A stretch of DNA of 64,000 nt from Candidatus Rifleibacteriota bacterium (GTDB lineage: Bacteria; Muiribacteriota; Ozemobacteria; Ozemobacterales; Ozemobacteraceae): assembly GCA_012517355.1 (NCBI GenBank), contig JAAYVD010000123.1:1-64000 (forward strand). The letters run 5' to 3'. The notes below the pieces were generated by a model. The model made no database searches. It had not been told where the DNA came from and was given only the letters and a program-made list of their open reading frames with translations. Every line of letters starts with the position of its first letter. The stretch's first letter is position 1. This document shows positions 26,805 to 33,876 of this stretch, in pieces. Made by a program: the position numbers and the translations under genes.

Positions 26805-27395
26805 ATGAGACTGTCCATTCGCATCGGGATGTTGGCGCTGTTGTTGATGTTTGCCGGTTCGGCCGCGTTCGCCTTCCAGTTCGGATACGTCGATGCCGCC
26901 AAGATCTTCGCCAAGTACAACGAGACCCAGAAGACCAAGGACTACCTCGAGTCCGAGAAGGCCAAGCTGCAGAAGGACCTCGACGCCAAGAAGGCCCAGC
27001 TGACCGACCTCAACACCAAGTACATGCAGACCGCCAAGAAGATCCAGGATCTGCGCGACGCCAAGAAGGAGGCCGAGGCCAAGAAGCTCGAGCCCCAGCT
27101 GAAGGCTGAACGCGAAGCCCTGGCCAACGCCAATTCCGAGATCCAGAAGTTCTTCGAGGAGTCCCAGAAGCGCCTGTACGAGCTCGAGGACGAGAAAATG
27201 GGCTCGCTGTCCAAGGTCCTCGACGACACCGTCGACAACGTCATCAAGAAGATCGCCGCCGCCAAGAACCTGGAAGCCGTCTTCGAGAAGCGGTTCTGCT
27301 ACTTCGGTGGCGTCGACATCACCGAAGAGGTCCTCGCCGAGCTCAACAAGGGGAAGGCTGCCGCCGCCCCCGCCGCCCCCGCCAAGCCCAAGTAA
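26805..27395 (+). CDS. skp: OmpH/Skp-family periplasmic chaperone
   Basis: A 196-residue protein with signal peptide 1-23 (AFA-FQ) and a mature part beginning FQFGYVDAAKIFAKYNETQK, typical of the OmpH/Skp family. A long Lys/Glu-rich coiled coil (about 40-145) corresponds to the tentacles that hold unfolded outer-membrane proteins. It lies 46 bases after bamA, the usual order. A terminator-like hairpin follows, so it may often be the end of the first transcript. The C-terminal tail is Ala/Pro-rich. Confidence 0.9.
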   Translation: MRLSIRIGMLALLLMFAGSAAFAFQFGYVDAAKIFAKYNETQKTKDYLESEKAKLQKDLDAKKAQLTDLNTKYMQTAKKIQDLRDAKKEAEAKKLEPQLKAEREALANANSEIQKFFEESQKRLYELEDEKMGSLSKVLDDTVDNVIKKIAAAKNLEAVFEKRFCYFGGVDITEEVLAELNKGKAAAAPAAPAKPK

Positions 27396-27405
27396 CCGCC
27401 TCGCG

Positions 27406-27438
27406 ACCCGGGTGGGCCCCTCCGCCCGCCCGGGTTTT
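27406..27438 (+). terminator. Terminator or attenuator between skp and lpxD
   Basis: A 12-bp stem with one T-G wobble (27406-27417 with 27424-27435, ACCCGGGTGGGC), a six-base loop and TTTT at 27435-27438. It may partly uncouple lpxD and later genes from bamA-skp. Confidence 0.65.
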
Positions 27439-27523
27439 CCGTCCCGCCCGCCCGGACAGGGAGCCCGCGGGGAGCCGCCCCGCCGTCATCCACCATTCTG
27501 AAGTCATCGGAGGCCCGGCCGCC

Positions 27524-28567
27524 ATGGCCGTAACCCTGGAGGAACTGGCCCGCATCCTGGGCGGCCGGCTCGACGGCCCCGCCCCTGGCCCCGCCATCTC
27601 CGGCATCGCCTCCATCGCCGAGGCCGGCCCCGGCCAGATCACCTTCCTGGCCGGCGTCAAGAACGTCCAGAAACACCTGGGGGAACTCGCCGCCACCCGC
27701 GCCGCGGCCGTCATCGCCGCCGACCAGGCGGGCCCGCTTCCCCTCCCGGCCATCCGCTTCCCCGCCCCCTACCAGGGTTTCCTGGCCGCGCTCACCTTCT
27801 TCCATCCCGCCGAACCGCTGGTGCCGGGCATCCACCCCACCGCCTTCGTCCACGAGGAGGCGGTGGTCGATCCCGCCGCCATGATCGGACCGCTCGCCGT
27901 GGTCGAGGCGGCCGCCGTGATCGGGCCCCGCGCCCGGCTAGACGCCCAGGTCTTCGTCGGCCGGGGGGCGCGGGTCGGCGCCGGTTCCCGGCTGTATCCC
28001 CAGGTCGTCCTGCGCGAGGGCTGCACGGTGGGCGAACACTCCATCATCCATTCCGGCACCGTCCTCGGCAGCGACGGGTTCGGCTACCACTCCACCGCCG
28101 CCGGGCACGACAAGATCCCCCAGGTGGGCATCGTCGAAATCGGCGACCGCGTCGAGATCGGGGCCAACGTCACCATCGATCGGGCCACCATGGGAAAAAC
28201 CAGGGTCGGCGACGGCACCAAGATCGACAACCTCGTCCACCTCGCCCACAACGTCCAGGTCGGCCGCGACTGCATCATCGTCGCCCAGGTCGGCGTCTCG
28301 GGCAGCACCGTCCTCGAGGACCGCGTGACCCTCGCCGGCCAGGCCGGCACCGTCGGCCACGTCACGGTCGGACGCGGCACCACCGTCGCCGCGCGCGGCG
28401 TGGTCACCCACGACGTGCCCCCCGGCCAACTGGTGTCGGGGTTCCCCCTCAAACCGCACGCCGAGGAGAAGCGCATCATGATGGCCCTGCGCAAGCTGCC
28501 CGAGCTGATCAAGACGGTCAGGCACCTGGAGCAGGAACTGGACCGGCTGAGGAAGAACGATGAATAG
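27524..28567 (+). CDS. lpxD: UDP-3-O-acylglucosamine N-acyltransferase LpxD
   Basis: A 347-residue enzyme that adds the N-linked hydroxyacyl chain from acyl-ACP to UDP-3-O-acyl-glucosamine in lipid A synthesis. It has the LpxD N-terminal uridine-binding domain (1-105, TLEELARILGGRL...), a left-handed beta-helix of hexapeptide repeats (about 108-310) and a C-terminal helix. The catalytic His is in HLAHNVQVG (H242, matching H239 of the E. coli enzyme). Length is normal. GGAGG lies about ten bases upstream of the start. Its last eight bases overlap the next gene. Confidence 0.95.
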   Translation: MAVTLEELARILGGRLDGPAPGPAISGIASIAEAGPGQITFLAGVKNVQKHLGELAATRAAAVIAADQAGPLPLPAIRFPAPYQGFLAALTFFHPAEPLVPGIHPTAFVHEEAVVDPAAMIGPLAVVEAAAVIGPRARLDAQVFVGRGARVGAGSRLYPQVVLREGCTVGEHSIIHSGTVLGSDGFGYHSTAAGHDKIPQVGIVEIGDRVEIGANVTIDRATMGKTRVGDGTKIDNLVHLAHNVQVGRDCIIVAQVGVSGSTVLEDRVTLAGQAGTVGHVTVGRGTTVAARGVVTHDVPPGQLVSGFPLKPHAEEKRIMMALRKLPELIKTVRHLEQELDRLRKNDE

Positions 28568-29318
28568 ACGCCCTGCCCCGCCCCCGACCGACAGGAGGTC
28601 GGAAGTGCCCCCTTGCCGCCACGGAGGGCGGCGCGAAACCCCCGTTTCGCGCATCGCAAAGGGGCCGTCCCGCGCCCTGCTGCTCCTGGCCTTCGTCCTG
28701 GCCCTGGCCGCCGCCTTCTGCAGTGGCCCCGTCGCGGCCAGCCCCGAAGCGGACACCGGTTTCCGCCTGCGCTACATGGGGTCGGGCTGCCTGTCCATCC
28801 CCACCGGATACTGCCGTACCGAAGCGGCTTACATCAGCGACGACAGCCATTCCCTCACCCAGATCGCCCAGCAGGTGCTGGGGAAGTTCGCCGAACTGTC
28901 CATGGTCCGCCACCTCAACGGGACCCACAAGAACGAGAACGTCCTCAACCTGAAGGTCAATATCCTCGAGGAGGGTGACTACCTGCCGAACCTTGTCTGG
29001 GGGGTGTCCGACTTCCAGACCGAACTGGGCTCGAAGATCTTCTACGTCGCCGGCTCCAAGACCGTCGATGCCTTCGGGGTGACCATCCACGCCGGCATCT
29101 ACAAGGACCCGGTCACCACCGACAAAAAGGAATTCTTCGGTCTGGAAAAGACCATCCTGCCCCTGGTGGTGGCCGCCGGCGAACGGATCGACGGCAAGAC
29201 CACCGCCGGTCTGAAGATCCGGCCCTATCCTGGGGTCAGCGTCGAATACGCGCGCCGCCTCGATGCCAACGACGACCAGGCCAGCCTCTACCGGCTGGTC
29301 TATCTCCGCTCCTTCTGA
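28560..29318 (+). CDS. Exported protein of unknown function within the lpx cluster
   Basis: A 252-residue protein. Residues about 10-37 are encoded by a copy of the 78-bp hairpin repeat (PTDRRSEVPPCRHGGRRETP...), directly followed by a hydrophobic signal segment (about 41-58, ALLLLAFVLALAAAFCSG). The mature part (about 62-252) is predicted to be beta-rich with alternating polar and hydrophobic residues and ends in an aromatic residue (YLRSF), as outer-membrane barrels do; a small outer-membrane barrel is therefore possible. The ATG overlaps the lpxD stop by eight bases, so translation is coupled. Without the repeat the signal peptide would have a normal length. I do not recognise a family; its position suggests a role in envelope biogenesis. 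Confidence 0.7.
   Translation: MNRRPAPPPTDRRSEVPPCRHGGRRETPVSRIAKGPSRALLLLAFVLALAAAFCSGPVAASPEADTGFRLRYMGSGCLSIPTGYCRTEAAYISDDSHSLTQIAQQVLGKFAELSMVRHLNGTHKNENVLNLKVNILEEGDYLPNLVWGVSDFQTELGSKIFYVAGSKTVDAFGVTIHAGIYKDPVTTDKKEFFGLEKTILPLVVAAGERIDGKTTAGLKIRPYPGVSVEYARRLDANDDQASLYRLVYLRSF
28584..28666 (+). repeat. Well-preserved 78-bp hairpin repeat inside an exported-protein gene
   Basis: One copy in the same orientation as the gene. Hairpins: CCGAC...GTCGG, GCCGCC...GGCGGC, and the perfect GCGCGAAAC-CCCC-GTTTCGCGC. It begins 24 bases after the start codon and ends just before the signal-peptide core, and it is read without a stop. Confidence 0.85.
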
Positions 29319-29481
29319 AGCCCACCAGACCTTCACGTGCCCACTCCTGAGACCATCCTGACCCCTACCCAGGTTCCACACCCAGCCCAGGCCACCGAAA
29401 CCACCGGACGAGACCACGCTCACCGTTGTCCACACCCTTCCCCCCCGGGATCCACCAGTTTCCACATAGCCCATCACCCAG

Positions 29482-29523
29482 TTCACCACCGAGATCACCA
29501 CCGAGATCACCACCGAGTTCACC
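29482..29523 (+). repeat. 12-bp tandem repeat in the lpxC leader
   Basis: Units (A/T)TCACCACCGAG at 29482, 29494 and 29506 plus a half unit at 29518; looser CACCGA-containing units continue to the lpxC start codon. The whole stretch 29319-29563 is low in G and contains no Shine-Dalgarno. Confidence 0.75.
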
Positions 29524-29563
29524 AGACGATTTCACCGACGAGCCCATCACCGAGCCCCCACCG

Positions 29564-30853
29564 ATGACTGACGACCGCCAGTGCACCATTCGCGATCCCT
29601 TCACCATCGAAGGGACCGGCCTGCACACCGGCAATCCCGCCCGCCTGACCGCCCGTCCCGGCGATCCCGGCCAGGGTATCCTCTTCCGTCGCCTCGATCT
29701 GCCTGGCCAGCCGGTCATTCCTGCCCGCATCCCGCAGGTGGTCGAGGTCCAGCGCGGCACCACCCTGGCGGCCGGCGAGGCCCGGGTCCATACCGTCGAG
29801 CACCTCATGGCCGCCGTCTACGGCCTGGGCATCGACAACCTCTGGCTCGACCTCGACGGCCCCGAACCCCCCGCCGTCGACGGCAGCGCCCGCCCCTTCG
29901 CCGAGGCCCTCCGCGCCGCCGGTCGTCACCCCCAGGACCTGCCGCGCGAGACCTGCCGGCTGTCCGAGATGTTTTCGATCGAGGAAGGGGACCGCAGCCT
30001 GACCTACCTGCCCGCCGACCGGTTCGAGGTCACCTTCACCCTGGCCTATGCGGGGAACCTCATCCCCCCCCAGACCGTCCACCTGGTCGTCGACGAGGAC
30101 CGTTTCTACGACCGCATCAGCCGCGCCCGCACCTTCGGCTTCGTCCACGAATTCGACATGCTCAAGGAGAAACGCCTCGCCCGCGGCGCCAGCCTGGCCA
30201 ACGCGGTCGTCGTCAATCCGGACGGCACCTGCATGAACCCTGAAGGGACCCGCGATCCCCAGGAGTTCGCCCTCCACAAAATCCTTGACCTGATTGGCGA
30301 TTTGGCGTTAATAGGAAAGAGGCTGCAGGGCCATGTCATCGCCCACAAGACCGGGCACGCCTACAACTGCCGGTTCGCCCGCCGCTTGTGCCAGTTGCAC
30401 CAGGAGACCCGTGAAAGGAAGCCCACCGGCATGATGACCTACGAAGAGATCAAGACCATCCTTCCCCACCGCTACCCCATGCTCCTGATCGACAAGATCC
30501 TGTCGCTCGAGCCCGGCAAGTCGGCGGTCGGCGTGAAGAACGTCACGGGGAACGAGGAGTTCTTCCAGGGGCATTTCCCCCAGCGGGCCGTCATGCCCGG
30601 CGTCCTGCTCATCGAGGCGATGGCCCAGGTGGCCGGCGTCCTGTTCCTGTCGCAGCCCGAGCACAAGGGCAAACTGCCCTTCTTCGTCGGCATCGACCGG
30701 GTCCGCTTCCGGAAGCCCGTCGTTCCCGGTGACCGCCTCGAACTGCGCGTCGAGGTACTGAAGGTGCGGGGAAACACTGGCAAGGTGGCTGTCGAGGCGC
30801 GGGTGGAGGGTGAGGAAGTCACCGCCGCCGAACTGATGTTCACCATCGTCTGA
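29564..30853 (+). CDS. lpxC/fabZ: Fused LpxC deacetylase / FabZ dehydratase
   Basis: A 429-residue bifunctional protein. Residues 1-288 are LpxC, the zinc enzyme that removes the acetyl group from UDP-3-O-acyl-GlcNAc, the committed step of lipid A synthesis. The zinc ligands H80, H238 and D242 and the catalytic H265 are all present (VEHLMA; HKILD; AHKTGH). Residues about 290-429 are FabZ, 3-hydroxyacyl-ACP dehydratase, with H337 (GHFP) and E351 (IEAMAQ). Such fusions are known from Bacteroidetes and some other phyla. I chose ATG 29564 because it places the zinc ligands at near E. coli numbering; a TTG at 29426 in frame would add only a Pro/Ser-rich leader. Neither start has a recognisable ribosome-binding site. 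It precedes lpxA. Confidence 0.93.
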   Translation: MTDDRQCTIRDPFTIEGTGLHTGNPARLTARPGDPGQGILFRRLDLPGQPVIPARIPQVVEVQRGTTLAAGEARVHTVEHLMAAVYGLGIDNLWLDLDGPEPPAVDGSARPFAEALRAAGRHPQDLPRETCRLSEMFSIEEGDRSLTYLPADRFEVTFTLAYAGNLIPPQTVHLVVDEDRFYDRISRARTFGFVHEFDMLKEKRLARGASLANAVVVNPDGTCMNPEGTRDPQEFALHKILDLIGDLALIGKRLQGHVIAHKTGHAYNCRFARRLCQLHQETRERKPTGMMTYEEIKTILPHRYPMLLIDKILSLEPGKSAVGVKNVTGNEEFFQGHFPQRAVMPGVLLIEAMAQVAGVLFLSQPEHKGKLPFFVGIDRVRFRKPVVPGDRLELRVEVLKVRGNTGKVAVEARVEGEEVTAAELMFTIV

Positions 30854-30872
30854 TCGGGGAAAGGAAGCCGCC

Positions 30873-31697
30873 ATGACCATCCACCCGACCGCCGTCATCG
30901 CTCCCGGGGCCCAGGTCCATCCTTCCGCCGAGGTCGGCCCCTATGTCACCGTCGGGCCGCACGTGACCGTCGGCCAGGGCTGCGTCATCGGCGCCCACAG
31001 CCATCTCGAGGGCTGGACCACCATCGGCCCGGGCAACAAGCTGTCGCCGCACGTGGCCATCGGCTGTCCCCCGCAGGACCTCAAATACGACGGCCAGCCC
31101 AGCTTCGTGAAGATCGGCAGCAACAACTGCTTCCGCGAGTTCGTCACCGTCCACCTCGGCGAAGGACCCGGCAGCGAGACCGTCATCGGCGAGGGCAACC
31201 TGTTCATGGCCTACTGCCACATCGCCCACAACTGCCACGTCGGCAACCTCAACATCTTCGCCAACTGCACCACCCTGGCCGGCCACGTCCACATCGGCGA
31301 CCGGGCGGTGCTGGGGGGCTTCACCGGCATCCACCAGTTCTGCCACGTGGGCAGCTACGTGATGATCGGCGGCCTGAGCAAGATCACCAAAGATGTCCCC
31401 CCCTACGTCAAGATCGACGGCAACCCCGCCCGCATCATCGGTCTCAACGGGGTCGGCCTCAAGCGCAACGGCGTGTCGCGCGAGACCATCGACCACATCC
31501 GGGCCCTCTATCGCCTGTTCTACCGCTCCCAGCTGAACGTCAAGCAGGCCCTGGCCGAGCTTGCGACCCGCCCCGAGGCCGCCGACCCCTTCGTCCAGGA
31601 GTTCATGACCTTCGTCAAGAGCAGCAAGCGCGGGGTTTACAAGCGCACCCGCGACTCGTCGGGCAGCGACCGGGGTCCCGACGCCGGCGATCTCTGA
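30873..31697 (+). CDS. lpxA: UDP-N-acetylglucosamine acyltransferase LpxA
   Basis: A 274-residue enzyme performing the first step of lipid A synthesis, 3-O-acylation of UDP-GlcNAc. It has a left-handed beta-helix (1-190) with hexapeptide repeats, the catalytic His in HIAHNCHVG (H119, matching H125 of E. coli) and a C-terminal helical domain (IDHIRALYRLFYRSQLNVKQ). A good ribosome site (AAAGGAAG) lies upstream. It starts 19 bases after lpxC-fabZ, so the two are cotranscribed. The C-terminal 20 residues are longer and more charged than usual. Confidence 0.95.
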   Translation: MTIHPTAVIAPGAQVHPSAEVGPYVTVGPHVTVGQGCVIGAHSHLEGWTTIGPGNKLSPHVAIGCPPQDLKYDGQPSFVKIGSNNCFREFVTVHLGEGPGSETVIGEGNLFMAYCHIAHNCHVGNLNIFANCTTLAGHVHIGDRAVLGGFTGIHQFCHVGSYVMIGGLSKITKDVPPYVKIDGNPARIIGLNGVGLKRNGVSRETIDHIRALYRLFYRSQLNVKQALAELATRPEAADPFVQEFMTFVKSSKRGVYKRTRDSSGSDRGPDAGDL

Positions 31698-31731
31698 GAC
31701 CGCCACTTTCTGGCGTGACGAGGGCATCCTG

Positions 31732-32427
31732 ATGAAGGATGCCCTTTTCGTCTGGGCCCGCACCCTTCTCGAAGCCGTCTTCCCGTTCTCCTGCCAGGTC
31801 TGCGGCGCCGGCGCCCCCTGGCGGGCGCCCCTGTGCGCGACGTGTGACGCCACCCTCCAGCGCGGTCTGCTTCCCCCCTCCCGGGTCACCGACCTGGTCT
31901 TCGGCGGGGAGGTCCTGAGCCTGGGGCCCTACGAGGGCATCCTGGCCGAGGCGGTCAAAGCGGCCAAATACCGGCCTTCCCGGCGCATGGTCCAGCGTCT
32001 GGCCGAGGCCCTCGCCCGGCCGTGCCGGCCGCCCTGGCCGGTCGAGATGCCGGACGTGATCGTGCCCGTTCCCCTGCACCCCACCCGGGAGGCCGAACGC
32101 GGGTTCAACCAGGCGGCCGTGCTCGGCCGCGCCCTGGCCGCGGCGGTGGGGAAGCCCTTCAGCCCCGCCCTGGTGCGGGTCCGGGCGACCCGCCCACAGG
32201 CCGACTGCACCGAGGAGGAACGCGCCGCCAACCTGGCGGGGGCGTTCGCCCCGGCCACCGGCCTGCGGGAGGCGGCCTTCGCGGGCCGCCGACTGTGCCT
32301 GGTCGATGACGTAGCCACCACCGGGGCGACCCTCGACCGGTGCCGGCAGGCCCTGCTGCCGCTGCGCCCCCGGTCGGTGATGGCCCTCACCCTCGCCCAC
32401 CCCCCCCGCCGCCTGCCAAGACCCTGA
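31732..32427 (+). CDS. comF: ComF-family phosphoribosyltransferase-like protein
   Basis: A 231-residue protein with the ComF layout: an N-terminal zinc finger (C21-x2-C24 and C35-x2-C38, FSCQVCG...LCATCD), the FNQ(A) motif (ERGFNQAAVLGRALA) and a C-terminal PRPP-binding motif VDDVATTGAT (about 187-196). Family members support DNA uptake in competent bacteria and occur widely with unclear biochemical roles; the pilin genes in this window would be compatible with uptake. It starts 35 bases after lpxA and is probably the last gene of the cluster. GAGGG precedes the ATG. Confidence 0.9.
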   Translation: MKDALFVWARTLLEAVFPFSCQVCGAGAPWRAPLCATCDATLQRGLLPPSRVTDLVFGGEVLSLGPYEGILAEAVKAAKYRPSRRMVQRLAEALARPCRPPWPVEMPDVIVPVPLHPTREAERGFNQAAVLGRALAAAVGKPFSPALVRVRATRPQADCTEEERAANLAGAFAPATGLREAAFAGRRLCLVDDVATTGATLDRCRQALLPLRPRSVMALTLAHPPRRLPRP

Positions 32428-32472
32428 ATCGTCCCCACGGAATTTCCGTCCACCGGAAGGGGCGGACCCAAG

Positions 32473-32496
32473 TCTCTGTCTCTGTCTCTGTCTCGG
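32473..32496 (+). repeat. TCTCTG hexamer run
   Basis: Four consecutive units TCTCTG (the last TCTCGG). It lies in the gap 32428-32832 between comF and flgM, which otherwise contains the sigma-28-like promoter and no gene I can support. Confidence 0.8.
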
Positions 32497-32733
32497 TGGA
32501 GAATTGGCCAACGGTTATCCGGAGCCTATCGCGGAGGCTGGGGGTTCGAAGCAATTCCCACTATGGTCACTGAAGCGGTTTTTCGGCCTGTTTCCGTCTG
32601 TCTTTCTTATGGGGAAAGAGTCTGCCGGAAACGCCATCCATCAGAGAAGCCACGGATCGCTGAGTGGGAATGGCTGGGGTCCGCCCGGGGTTTGACTTCC
32701 GGCCTCCGGATGCATAGAATGATCGCATTCCGC

Positions 32734-32760
32734 TAAACGAACCCGGAAAACCATCCGATA
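32734..32760 (+). promoter_or_regulatory. Sigma-28 (FliA)-like promoter of flgM-flgN
   Basis: TAAA (32734-32737), a 17-base spacer and CCGATA (32755-32760). This fits the flagellar sigma consensus TAAA-N15/16-CCGATA within a base. It lies 73 bases before flgM, and the identical spacing recurs before flgK. Confidence 0.7.
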
Positions 32761-32832
32761 TTCGGTCTTGGAGGTGTCCCCCGCCAACGAGACGAGAGAC
32801 CAGGGGGAGAGCTCAGGGAGTCAGGAGGAACC

Positions 32833-33216
32833 ATGAAGGTTTCCAATCGGATCGACATCGCGAAGATCTACCACGACCAGGTCAAGAAGACCCAAGGCGA
32901 GCATTCCGGGGATGCGTTCAAGAAAGTCATGCAGGAGACCGCCGGCGGGGCGCCGGCCGGCAAGCCGACCTTCCACCCCCCCAGCGGCCTGAATGCCGCC
33001 CGGCCCGTGTTCGCGGGGCAACCCGTGCCGCAGGCAGACCCGGTCGAGACCGCCCGGTTCGCCGCCGAGGTGGTGGCCAACGAGCCCGATGTCCGTGCCG
33101 ACAAGGTCGATCGCCTCAAGAAACTCTTCGATTCAGGACAGTACAACATCTCTCCGGAGGCCGTCGCCGAGAAGATCCTGGCGAGCGGGGTGATGACCGC
33201 CTCCTGGGAAGGCTGA
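32833..33216 (+). CDS. flgM: FlgM anti-sigma-28 factor
   Basis: A 127-residue protein whose C-terminal part (about 88-122, RADKVDRLKKLFDSGQYNIS plus PEAVAEKILASG) matches the sigma-binding region of FlgM. The N-terminal part is disordered-looking and Pro/Ala-rich, as expected for a protein exported through the flagellum. FlgM keeps sigma-28 inactive until the hook is complete and it is secreted. AGGAGG precedes the ATG. flgN starts eight bases after its stop. It opens the filament gene block, and its own promoter looks sigma-28 dependent, giving the known autoregulatory loop. Confidence 0.85.
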   Translation: MKVSNRIDIAKIYHDQVKKTQGEHSGDAFKKVMQETAGGAPAGKPTFHPPSGLNAARPVFAGQPVPQADPVETARFAAEVVANEPDVRADKVDRLKKLFDSGQYNISPEAVAEKILASGVMTASWEG

Positions 33217-33223
33217 CCCCCGG

Positions 33224-33709
33224 TTGCCCGCCCCCGCCGACCAGCTGAAGCAGGTCCTGCGCGAGGAGCTCGAGGTCTACAAGAAGCTCCTCGAACTGGC
33301 CCAGCGCAAGCGGAAGCTGCTCCTCGAGAAGTTCTCCACCGACCTGATGGCCATCGTCTCCGAAGAGGAGCAACTGGTGACCCATCTCGTCACCCTCGAG
33401 GAGACCCGGCGGGCGGTGGTCACCGAGATGACTGGCCAGACCGACCTCACCCTCGAACAGGTCCTCGAGCGGGTCGATTCCGCCGACCTCAAAGGCGACC
33501 TGTGGCTGCTGGGAACTCAGCTGAAAGACCTCGCCGCACAGATCCGCACCAGCAACGAGGACAACCAGAAACTGCTGGAACAGGCCCTCGAACTGACCCA
33601 GTACACCATCAAGCTGATCACCAACATCCCCGGGGGGTCGACCTACGGACCCTCGGGGCCGACCAAACCGAAAATTCCCGTCTCGGCTCTCATCGACCGC
33701 AAAGCCTGA
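33224..33709 (+). CDS. flgN: FlgN-like export chaperone
   Basis: A 161-residue, nearly all-helical protein (residues 5-140) with the heptad-rich pattern of FlgN, the chaperone that delivers the hook-junction proteins FlgK and FlgL to the export apparatus. Position between flgM and flgK, the usual order, supports this more than sequence, which is weakly conserved in the family. The start is TTG; the GGGAAGG upstream is a possible ribosome site, and coupling to flgM is likely. A terminator follows directly. Confidence 0.8.
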   Translation: MPAPADQLKQVLREELEVYKKLLELAQRKRKLLLEKFSTDLMAIVSEEEQLVTHLVTLEETRRAVVTEMTGQTDLTLEQVLERVDSADLKGDLWLLGTQLKDLAAQIRTSNEDNQKLLEQALELTQYTIKLITNIPGGSTYGPSGPTKPKIPVSALIDRKA

Positions 33710-33728
33710 GCCGATAGATACCCCGCAA

Positions 33729-33768
33729 CCCCACCGCCGGCCCACCCCGGCGGGTGGGGTTCATTTTT
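33729..33768 (+). terminator. Terminator after flgM-flgN
   Basis: A 12-bp stem with one bulged G (CCCCACCGCCGG with CCGGCGGGTGGGG, 33729-33740 and 33747-33759) followed by TTCATTTTT. Confidence 0.8.
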
Positions 33769-33771
33769 CCC

Positions 33772-33798
33772 TAAGGTCTTCGGTTTCCTGAGCCGATA
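33772..33798 (+). promoter_or_regulatory. Sigma-28-like promoter of flgK-flgL-fliW-csrA
   Basis: TAAG (33772-33775), a 17-base spacer and CCGATA (33793-33798), immediately after the flgN terminator. The spacing is identical to the flgM promoter. Confidence 0.65.
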
Positions 33799-33876
33799 CA
33801 GATAATAGGGGAAAAAAGGACGTTTCCCGGGCGCGCCGTCAGGATGACGAGAGAAGATGCGCCGCGAGGAGGCGTC

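Noticed and set aside
32540-32575. GGTTCGAA text suggesting a tRNA T-arm
   Set aside because: The flanks do not pair as a T-stem and no acceptor or anticodon arm can be built.
33711-33716. CCGATA just after the flgN stop as a further sigma-28 promoter
   Set aside because: No TAAA/TAAG at the proper distance upstream; the copy at 33793 has it.
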